A stretch of DNA of 18,265 bases from NCBI GenBank assembly GCA_018658955.1, contig JABIPM010000016.1, forward strand, positions 1 to 18,265, written 5' to 3'. Source of the DNA: Candidatus Woesearchaeota archaeon (GTDB lineage Archaea > Nanobdellota > Nanobdellia > SCGC-AAA011-G17 > UBA489). A program made the translations under genes and the position numbers. Numbering within the stretch: the first letter of the stretch is position 1; every line of letters starts with the position of its first letter. The notes under the pieces are model-generated. The model saw only the letters and a program-made list of their open reading frames with translations. It was not told the origin of the DNA and made no database searches. Shown here one piece after another: positions 13,276 to 18,265 of the stretch.

Positions 13276-13282
13276 CCTCCTT
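13276..13282 (-). promoter_or_regulatory. Shine-Dalgarno of histone
   Basis: AAGGAGG on the minus strand, 8 nt before the histone ATG, identical in sequence and spacing to that of SmAP. Confidence 0.85.
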
Positions 13283-13310
13283 TTTGTCCTTATTTTTTAA
13301 ATTAAAGAGA

Positions 13311-13317
13311 TTTATAA
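13311..13317 (-). promoter_or_regulatory. TATA box of histone
   Basis: TTATAAA read on the minus strand, centred about 47 bp before the ATG and about 26 bp before the predicted transcription start near 13288. Confidence 0.6.
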
Positions 13318-13338
13318 GCCTTTCTTTAATTAGTAAAG

Positions 13339-13346
13339 TTTAAATA
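13339..13346 (+). promoter_or_regulatory. TATA box upstream of the candidate RNA
   Basis: TTTAAATA, preceded by purine-rich TAAAG, predicts a plus-strand start near 13368, about 165 nt before the L3 ATG. It either gives L3 a long leader or drives a separate RNA. Confidence 0.5.
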
Positions 13347-13367
13347 CCCAAAACTCGACAAAATGAT

Positions 13368-13480
13368 TCCCTACTGAAATAAAAAACCGTTATGTCCGAA
13401 AGGATAGTCCGAAAGGACCATGTAAGCCTAATATATAGTCGCTGATTCTAGAGAGAGTAATCTCAAAAAAACAAAAAAAC
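13368..13480 (+). ncRNA. Candidate structured RNA or ribosomal operon leader
   Basis: This stretch has no credible coding frame but visible structure. Two adjacent GAAA-tetraloop hairpins share TCCGAAAGGA: 13395-13404 and 13407-13418, the second with stem GTCC/GGAC. Flanking TTATG (13390-13394) and CATGTAA (13419-13425) can close them into a three-way junction with a 2-nt bulge. A third hairpin, GATTCT/AGTAATC, follows at 13444-13460, then A-rich sequence. It is more GC-rich than other gaps here and has its own TATA box. It could be an L3-operon leader that senses a ribosomal protein or an independent small RNA. I could not match it to a known family, and the 3' end is a guess. Confidence 0.35.
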
Positions 13481-13498
13481 ATAATCAAATATAGCAAA

Positions 13499-13508
13499 GG
13501 TTAAAAAC
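13499..13508 (+). promoter_or_regulatory. Possible proximal TATA box of the L3 operon
   Basis: GGTTAAAAAC centred about 28 bp before the L3 ATG, which has no Shine-Dalgarno. This fits a leaderless operon mRNA and would separate it from the structured region upstream. Confidence 0.45.
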
Positions 13509-13531
13509 CGTAAACAAACAAAATATACAAA

Positions 13532-14491
13532 ATGGGAAAAGTAGATAATAATCCAAGGAGAGGAAGTAAACAGTTCTGGCCTAGAAAAAGAGCTAAGAAC
13601 ATCGTAGCGAGAGTTAGAAACTACGGAGCTTCCAACGAAAGTAAGCCTTTAGGCTTTTTAGGATACAAAGCAGGAATGACTCATGTTCAAGTAAGAGATA
13701 ATAATCCAAATTCTATGACCAAATCACAAATAATTACAATTCCTGTGACAATTATTGATTGTCCTCAAATCAAACCAGTTTCTATTCGTTTTTACAAAAA
13801 AACTATTATTTGCAAAAAAATCGTTGCTGAAATTTTTGCTAAAAAAGTTCACAAATCTATCAAAATTGGAAAATCTGCAGAGGTTCCTAAAGATGGAGAA
13901 TTTACCGACGTAAGATTTTCAGTACATACTCAACCTCAAGAAACACCTACAGGAAATAAAACTCCTCATGTTTTTGAAATGAGTATTGGCGGAAAAGATC
14001 TAGCAGAAAAAGTAACCAAAGCCCAAGAGTTATTAGCAAAAGATACAATTTCATTTTCAGAAGTTTTCGATGATGGACAATTAATTGATGTTCACTCAGT
14101 AAGCAAAGGAAAAGGTTTCCAAGGTCCAGTTAAGAGATATGGGGTTAAGATTAGACAACATAAATCCGAAAAGACCAAAAGAGGTCCTGGAGCTTTAGGA
14201 GCATGGACTCCAAAGAGAGTTATGGCAGGACAATTAGCTCATGCAGGAAAAATGGGTTACCACCAAAGAACTGAATATAACAGACTAGTATTAAAATCCG
14301 TTAAAGCAGAAGATGTAAATCAAAAAGGCGGAATCAAACATTATGGAAACATAAAAGGAGAAGCAGTATTAATTAAAGGTTCAGTTCCTGGGGCAGCTAA
14401 TAGGCCAGTATTAATGACTGTACCAATGAGAAAAACAAAAAAACCACAATCATTCGAAATTGTAAAAATAAGTACGGAGAGCAAACAGTAA
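13532..14491 (+). CDS. rpl3: 50S ribosomal protein L3
   Basis: The 319-residue protein begins with the archaeal L3 sequence (RRGSKQFWPRKRAKNIV, then LGFLGYKAGMTHV) and carries the conserved core around residues 185-255 (VHSVSKGKGFQGPVKRYGVK, HKSEKTKRGPGALGAWTP, MAGQLAHAGKMGYHQRTEYN). L3 organises the 23S rRNA near the peptidyl transferase centre. The length is typical of archaeal L3. It heads the archaeal-order operon L3-L4-L23-L2-S19-L22-S3. The ATG has no Shine-Dalgarno; a TATA-like box 28 bp upstream suggests a leaderless start, with a second promoter and a structured region further upstream. Confidence 0.98.
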   Translation: MGKVDNNPRRGSKQFWPRKRAKNIVARVRNYGASNESKPLGFLGYKAGMTHVQVRDNNPNSMTKSQIITIPVTIIDCPQIKPVSIRFYKKTIICKKIVAEIFAKKVHKSIKIGKSAEVPKDGEFTDVRFSVHTQPQETPTGNKTPHVFEMSIGGKDLAEKVTKAQELLAKDTISFSEVFDDGQLIDVHSVSKGKGFQGPVKRYGVKIRQHKSEKTKRGPGALGAWTPKRVMAGQLAHAGKMGYHQRTEYNRLVLKSVKAEDVNQKGGIKHYGNIKGEAVLIKGSVPGAANRPVLMTVPMRKTKKPQSFEIVKISTESKQ

Positions 14492-14492
14492 A

Positions 14493-15416
14493 ATGAAAGC
14501 AGACGTTTATGGAATAGATGGAAAAAAAGGATCTTCAATCAATTTACCTAAACAGTTTACTGAATCAATCCGTCCAGATATTATCAAAAAAGCAAATGAA
14601 GTAATTGAAGGAAATTTACGTCAAAGAGCAGGAGCTTTTGTTGGAGCAGGAATTAGAGCAGCAGCAGAACTTTCCAGAAGACGTAAAAAAATTAAATCTT
14701 CATATGGAAGAGGTATTTCTCGTGTCCCTAGAAAGTTCTTATGGAAGAGAGGAACACAATTTGCATACGTTGGAGCTTTTGCACCTGGAACTGTATCCGG
14801 AAGAAGAGCGCATCCAGCAAAAGCAGCAAAAGACTTTTCGCAAAAAATAAACAAAACTGAAAGAAGATTAGCAATTCGTTCAGCAATCTCTTCAACAATA
14901 ATTCCAGATATCGTAAAGGCAAGAGGGCACAGATTTTCAGAATTAATCTCAGTAATCGATACAAAAGCAGAAGCAATCTCAAAAACAAAAGATGTTGCAG
15001 CATTACTTACAAATTTAAATTTATCAGAAGAAATGAAAAGAGTTTCAAAAAGAAAAATAAGAGCAGGAAGAGGAACAATGAGAAATAGAAAATACAGGAC
15101 CAAAAGAGGGCCACTATTCGTTGTTTCAAAACAATGTCATTTATTTGATGCAACATCAAATTTACTTGGTGTAGATATCTGTACTGTAAATAATCTAAAC
15201 GTAATGGTTCTTGCACCTGGAGGAAATCCTGGAAGATTAACTCTGTTCACACAAGAAGCAATTAATATAATGGAAAAAGAAAATTTATTTTACAAATCAA
15301 TTTCAAAAAAAGTTACAAAGAAAACAGTTAAGAAAGTTGTAAAAAAAGTTACAAAGAAAACAGTTAAGAAAGTTGTAAAAAAAGTTACAAAAGCAATAAA
15401 GGAAGTTAAACAATGA
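14493..15416 (+). CDS. rpl4: 50S ribosomal protein L4 with Lys/Val-rich tail
   Basis: The 307-residue protein is archaeal/eukaryotic L4 (L4/L1e): RQRAGAFVGAGIRAAAELSR, then SYGRGISRVPRKFLWKRGTQ, GRRAHPAKAAKD and GRGTMRNRKYRTKRGPLFVV. L4 binds early to 23S rRNA and lines the exit tunnel. The globular part ends near residue 268; the last ~38 residues are a tandem Lys/Val/Thr repeat (KKVTKKTVKKVV twice, then KVTKAIKEVKQ), encoded by an exact 36-bp duplication. This tail is not part of the usual L4 fold as far as I know. The ATG is 1 nt after the L3 stop, and the last 4 nt (ATGA) overlap L23. Confidence 0.97.
   Translation: MKADVYGIDGKKGSSINLPKQFTESIRPDIIKKANEVIEGNLRQRAGAFVGAGIRAAAELSRRRKKIKSSYGRGISRVPRKFLWKRGTQFAYVGAFAPGTVSGRRAHPAKAAKDFSQKINKTERRLAIRSAISSTIIPDIVKARGHRFSELISVIDTKAEAISKTKDVAALLTNLNLSEEMKRVSKRKIRAGRGTMRNRKYRTKRGPLFVVSKQCHLFDATSNLLGVDICTVNNLNVMVLAPGGNPGRLTLFTQEAINIMEKENLFYKSISKKVTKKTVKKVVKKVTKKTVKKVVKKVTKAIKEVKQ
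15309..15380 (+). repeat. Exact 36-bp tandem duplication in the L4 tail
   Basis: The 36-bp unit at 15309-15344 (KVTKKTVKKVVK in frame) is repeated without mismatch at 15345-15380, then begins a third time before diverging. Confidence 0.9.
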
Positions 15417-15676
15417 GAGATCCATACAGCATAGTAAAATATCCTAAGCCTACAGAAAAGGCAGTAAGATTAATGGAATCAGAAAACAAATTAGTTTTCA
15501 CTGTAGCTAAAGATGCAACTAAAAAAGAAATCAAAGATTCAATTGAAAAAATATTCAAAGTAAAAGTTGAAGCAGTAAATACAACAATTATGCCAACAGG
15601 AAAAAAGAAAGCTTATGTAAAACTTTCATTAGATACTCCTGCAATAGACGTGGCAACAGAAATGGGAATGTTATAA
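15413..15676 (+). CDS. rpl23: 50S ribosomal protein L23
   Basis: The 87-residue protein matches short archaeal L23: IVKYPKPTEKAVRLMESENK at the start, then the conserved KKEIKDSIEKIFKVKVEAVN and TIMPTGKKKAYVKLS. L23 sits at the tunnel exit and docks SRP. The start overlaps the L4 stop by 4 nt (ATGA), and L2 begins 1 nt after its stop, so translation is probably coupled throughout. Confidence 0.97.
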   Translation: MRDPYSIVKYPKPTEKAVRLMESENKLVFTVAKDATKKEIKDSIEKIFKVKVEAVNTTIMPTGKKKAYVKLSLDTPAIDVATEMGML

Positions 15677-15677
15677 G

Positions 15678-16403
15678 ATGGGAAAAAGAATTATTTCACA
15701 GAGAAGGGGAAGAGGAACTTCCACCTACAAGGCACATTCACATAGATGGAACATTGCAATCAATCACAGAAGATATGATGAAATAGAACAAGAAGGTTCA
15801 ATGAGCGGAGTTGTTAAAGATTTAACACACTGTGCAGGACATACCGCGCCAATTGCAATTATCAAATACGACAATGGAGAATACAATTACATTTTCGCAC
15901 CACTTGGTATGAAGGTTGGAGACAGAGTTAATACTGGTGCAAAAGCAGAACCTACCTTGGGAAGCACTCTAGCATTAAGGAACATTCCAGAAGGAACTCA
16001 AATTTATAATATTGAAACAAAGCCTGCAGGCGGAGGTTCATTAGTAAGAGCATCCGGAGCAACGGCTAAACTTAGTACAATCACAGAAAAAGGTGTATTA
16101 GTTATTATGCCTTCAAGAAAACAAAAATTATTCAATCCTGAATGCAGAGCAACAATTGGAAGAATTGCTGGTGGAGGAAAGAAAGAAAAACCTTTTGTAA
16201 AAGCAGGAAATAAATTTCACGCAATGAAAGCTAAAGGAAAACTTTATCCTAGAACTTCAGGTGTAGCAATGAATGCTGTAGACCATCCATTCGGTTCAGG
16301 TCGTGGACGTCATGCAGGTAAACCACTTACGGCTCCGAGATTTGCACCTCCAGGTAGAAATGTAGGTAAGATTAAAGCAAGAAGAACAGGTAAGAGGAAC
16401 TAA
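15678..16403 (+). CDS. rpl2: 50S ribosomal protein L2
   Basis: The 241-residue length is typical of archaeal L2. The N-terminus MGKRIISQRRGRGTSTYKAH, the core GGGSLVRASGATAKL and the C-terminal MNAVDHPFGSGRGRHAGKPL, with the conserved His near the peptidyl transferase centre, are all present. The last part (APPGRNVGKIKARRTGKRN) is the usual basic RNA-binding extension. It is 1 nt downstream of L23 and 5 nt upstream of S19. Confidence 0.98.
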   Translation: MGKRIISQRRGRGTSTYKAHSHRWNIAINHRRYDEIEQEGSMSGVVKDLTHCAGHTAPIAIIKYDNGEYNYIFAPLGMKVGDRVNTGAKAEPTLGSTLALRNIPEGTQIYNIETKPAGGGSLVRASGATAKLSTITEKGVLVIMPSRKQKLFNPECRATIGRIAGGGKKEKPFVKAGNKFHAMKAKGKLYPRTSGVAMNAVDHPFGSGRGRHAGKPLTAPRFAPPGRNVGKIKARRTGKRN

Positions 16404-16408
16404 CTAAA

Positions 16409-16813
16409 ATGGTAGACGAAATATTCAAATACAAAGGAAAAACATTAGAAGAATTAAAGCAAATGGACGTAAAGAAGTTTGCTGGAATTTTAACTTCAAG
16501 AAAAAGAAGATCATTAATGAGAGATTTAATGAGTGATGTAGGACCTCTTATGAAAAAAGTAAGGGCTGCAAATCAAGGAACTAGAAAGAAGCAAATTAAA
16601 ACACACAGTAGAACAATGATAGTTATGCCTGAAATGGTTGGACTAACAATTGGTATTCACAACGGAAAAGATTTCACAGAAGTAATTATAGTGGAGGAAA
16701 TGATTGGACTATTTTTCGGAGAGTTATCTCCTTCAAGAAGAAGAGTTACTCATGGTTCAGCAGGTGTCGGTGCTACTAAATCTAGTACATCATCAGCTTC
16801 AAAGGCTAAATAA
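16409..16813 (+). CDS. rps19: 30S ribosomal protein S19
   Basis: The 134-residue protein is archaeal S19 (S15e type): FKYKGKTLEELKQMDVKKFA, LTSRKRRSLMR, KTHSRTMIVMPEMVGLTIGI and GELSPSRRRVTHGSAGVGAT. S19 sits in the head of the small subunit near the A-site tRNA. The short Ser/Thr-rich end (KSSTSSASKAK) is low-complexity. It lies between L2 and L22 with 5-nt gaps on each side. Confidence 0.97.
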   Translation: MVDEIFKYKGKTLEELKQMDVKKFAGILTSRKRRSLMRDLMSDVGPLMKKVRAANQGTRKKQIKTHSRTMIVMPEMVGLTIGIHNGKDFTEVIIVEEMIGLFFGELSPSRRRVTHGSAGVGATKSSTSSASKAK

Positions 16814-16818
16814 TTAAA

Positions 16819-17391
16819 ATGAAAGCAAACCCACATAGCGCAAAGGTAATTGGAAGGAATTTATCTATTTCGACCAAGCACGCAATTGTAATAAGCAATT
16901 TCATTAGAGGCAAGAAGCTTTCGGCTGCAAAAGACTACCTAAAGAAAGTAATCAAATTAAAATCCGCAATACCTTTCACAAGACATTTACATAAAATTGC
17001 ACACAAGAAAGGAAAAATGGCTGCAGGAAGATATCCAGTAAAAGCATCAAAGGAAATATTAGATTTATTAAATTCAGTTGAAAAAAATGCACAAGAAAAA
17101 GGACTAGAAACCAGTTCACTAGTAATTTCACAAATACTGCCTAACATGGCTTCAAGACCGATGCGTCAAGGAAGACAAATTAGAAGAAAAACAAAACGAT
17201 CTCACGTTGAAATTCATGCTGAAGAAATAGTAAAGCAAAAAAAACAAACAAAAAAACCAGAACAAAAAGAAGAACAAAAACCAGAACAAAAACAAGTTCA
17301 AAAAGAAACAACAATTCCTACAACAAAAAAAGTTGTAAAGAAAGTTGTAAAGAAAGTAGTTGAACAAAAAACTGAGGAAAATAAAAAATGA
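16819..17391 (+). CDS. rpl22: 50S ribosomal protein L22 with charged tail
   Basis: The 190-residue protein has the L22 core up to about residue 137: HSAKVIGRNLSISTKHAIVI, then AAKDYLKKVIKLKSAIPFTR, and the tunnel-lining hairpin ending RPMRQGRQIRRKTKRSHVEI. L22 contacts all 23S rRNA domains and the exit tunnel. Beyond it, about 50 residues form a low-complexity tail of Lys/Gln/Glu followed by TTKKVVKKVVKKVVEQK, closely similar to tails on L4 and S3 in this operon. The stop overlaps the S3 start by 4 nt (ATGA). Confidence 0.96.
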   Translation: MKANPHSAKVIGRNLSISTKHAIVISNFIRGKKLSAAKDYLKKVIKLKSAIPFTRHLHKIAHKKGKMAAGRYPVKASKEILDLLNSVEKNAQEKGLETSSLVISQILPNMASRPMRQGRQIRRKTKRSHVEIHAEEIVKQKKQTKKPEQKEEQKPEQKQVQKETTIPTTKKVVKKVVKKVVEQKTEENKK

Positions 17392-18265
17392 TAGAAAGAC
17401 AATTCATAAATCAAAAATTGAAGGAATTCCAAATCCAAGAGCAGATAGGTAGAATTTTTGCTAGAACTGGTTTTTCACACATTGAAATAAGAAGAACGCC
17501 TTTAGGGGAAAATGTAATTGTTTATACTACCAGGCCAGGAATTGTAGTGGGTAAGAAGGGAGAAAATATCAAAAAATTAACAGCATTATTAAAAAATAAA
17601 TACAAATTAGAAAATCCTCAATTAGAAATTGGAGAGCTAGAGGCACCAATGTTGGATGTAGATTATGTTGCTGACAGAGTAGCTTCAAGCTTAGAAAGAT
17701 TTGGCCAAAAGAGATTCAAGTCAATTGGATACAAATTATTACAGAACATCATGGATGCAGGAGCAATAGGTGCAGAAATTATATTATCAGGTAAAATTCC
17801 TAGTACAAGAGCTAGATCATGGAGATTCTCTGCAGGGTACTTAAAAAAATCTGGAGATATCAACCAATCAAAAGTTCTTAAGAAATCATTAAACTTTACA
17901 AACAAAATGGGAACTGTAGGTATTGCAGTTAGTATACTTACTTCAGACATTATGTTAGAAAAAGAAATGCTAGCCATTAAACCAGAATATCTTGAACCTC
18001 AATTAGAAGAAACAGATTTCAAAGAGTTAAATGCAGAAAAAACTGTTGAAGTTTCAGAAGTTGAAGGTGTAGATGTAATCGAAGTTAAGGAAGATAAAAC
18101 AACAAAGAAAGTTGTTAAGAAAGTAGCAAAAGAAGCTCCTAAAGAAGAAGCTCCTAAAGAAGAAGCTCCTAAAGAAGAAGCTCCTAAAGAAGAAGCTCCT
18201 AAAGAAGAAGCTCCTAAAGAAGAAGCTCCTAAAGAAGAAGCTCCTAAAGAAGAAGCTCCTAAAGA
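17388..18265 (+). CDS. rps3: 30S ribosomal protein S3, 3'-partial, with EEAPK repeat tail
   Basis: The ATG overlaps the L22 stop by 4 nt, and the frame runs off the window, so 292 codons are visible. The N-terminal KH domain has RPGIVVGKKGENIKKL, with the GKKG loop, at about residues 49-65; the C-terminal domain has FGQKRFKSIGYKLLQNIMDA and GAEIILSGKIPSTRARSWRF. S3 forms part of the mRNA entry site of the small subunit. The conserved fold ends around residue 200; after an acidic linker come TTKKVVKKVAKEAPKE and then at least eight EEAPK copies continuing past the edge. Archaeal S3 proteins often have variable tails, but the length of this one is unknown. Confidence 0.96.
   Translation, partial: MIERQFINQKLKEFQIQEQIGRIFARTGFSHIEIRRTPLGENVIVYTTRPGIVVGKKGENIKKLTALLKNKYKLENPQLEIGELEAPMLDVDYVADRVASSLERFGQKRFKSIGYKLLQNIMDAGAIGAEIILSGKIPSTRARSWRFSAGYLKKSGDINQSKVLKKSLNFTNKMGTVGIAVSILTSDIMLEKEMLAIKPEYLEPQLEETDFKELNAEKTVEVSEVEGVDVIEVKEDKTTKKVVKKVAKEAPKEEAPKEEAPKEEAPKEEAPKEEAPKEEAPKEEAPKEEAPK
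18131..18265 (+). repeat. Perfect 15-bp tandem repeats in the S3 tail
   Basis: GCTCCTAAAGAAGAA recurs with exact 15-bp spacing; GCTCCT begins at 18135 and every 15 bp to 18255, nine visible copies with no mismatch. The array runs to the window edge, so its true copy number is not visible. Confidence 0.95.

Noticed and set aside
13368..13480. C/D-box guide RNA
   Set aside because: ATGATT and CTGA strings occur, but the C-box consensus and spacing of C, D', C' and D boxes are not met; it is retained only as an unassigned structured RNA candidate.
14621..15103. 160-residue minus-strand frame opposite L4
   Set aside because: It lies entirely antisense to the well-conserved L4 core and matches no recognisable family.
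17152..17367. Phe-rich minus-strand frame opposite the L22 tail
   Set aside because: Antisense of Lys codons (AAA/AAG) gives Phe/Leu runs; the plus-strand L22 frame continues without break.
1..18265. Insertion sequences, transposases, toxin-antitoxin or defence genes
   Set aside because: No transposase-like protein, terminal inverted repeats or defence families are recognisable; the window is core informational plus surface genes.

Overview
This is an AT-rich, very compact archaeal segment. Histone, TFB, SmAP, L37e, S8e, tRNA splicing endonuclease, RNase Z and the archaeal-order ribosomal run L3-L4-L23-L2-S19-L22-S3 settle the domain. The small gene set, tight packing, a four-CxxC zinc-ribbon protein and a very large Cys-containing extracytoplasmic protein of a kind I associate with Woesearchaeota/Pacearchaeota suggest a DPANN archaeon. 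The phylum is inference from recalled protein types, not a search.

Layout. 1-4142 (+): the 3' part of a giant protein, then a multi-pass membrane protein 1 nt later. 4145-4710 (-): SmAP, L37e and tRNA-Leu(UAG) in one apparent unit, divergent from S8e across a shared palindromic TATA box. 5204-7057 (+): an AT-rich leader with two TATA boxes, TFB, and an overlapping membrane protein. 7054-8546: RNase Z (-) and tRNA-splicing endonuclease (+), divergent from one symmetric TATA box that appears to make both mRNAs leaderless. 8597-10556 (+): a winged-helix/heptad-repeat protein and an S-layer-like anchored protein. 10548-12633: a possible 40-aa membrane protein, tRNA-Asn, tRNA-Ile followed 9 nt later by an anchored protein, a MetRS-beta-like tRNA-binding protein (-), tRNA-Gln, tRNA-Glu and the zinc-ribbon protein. 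12630-13267 (-): an orphan protein and a histone. 13268-13531: promoters and a candidate structured RNA. 13532-18265 (+): the ribosomal operon, cut by the window edge inside S3.

How it works together. Most genes serve transcription, chromatin, translation or tRNA maturation. Transcription seems driven by TATA boxes centred about 25-28 bp before start codons (leaderless mRNAs); SmAP and histone instead have short leaders with AAGGAGG Shine-Dalgarno motifs. Three mRNA/tRNA junctions look co-transcribed, so the RNase Z encoded here may also define mRNA ends.

Most unusual points: the exactly symmetric RNase Z/EndA promoter; three convergent gene pairs overlapping by exactly 4 nt at shared stop codons; related Lys/Val 'KKVVKKV' tails on L4, L22 and S3; in-frame repeat expansions; a tandem GAAA-hairpin RNA candidate upstream of L3; and the giant protein of unknown function.
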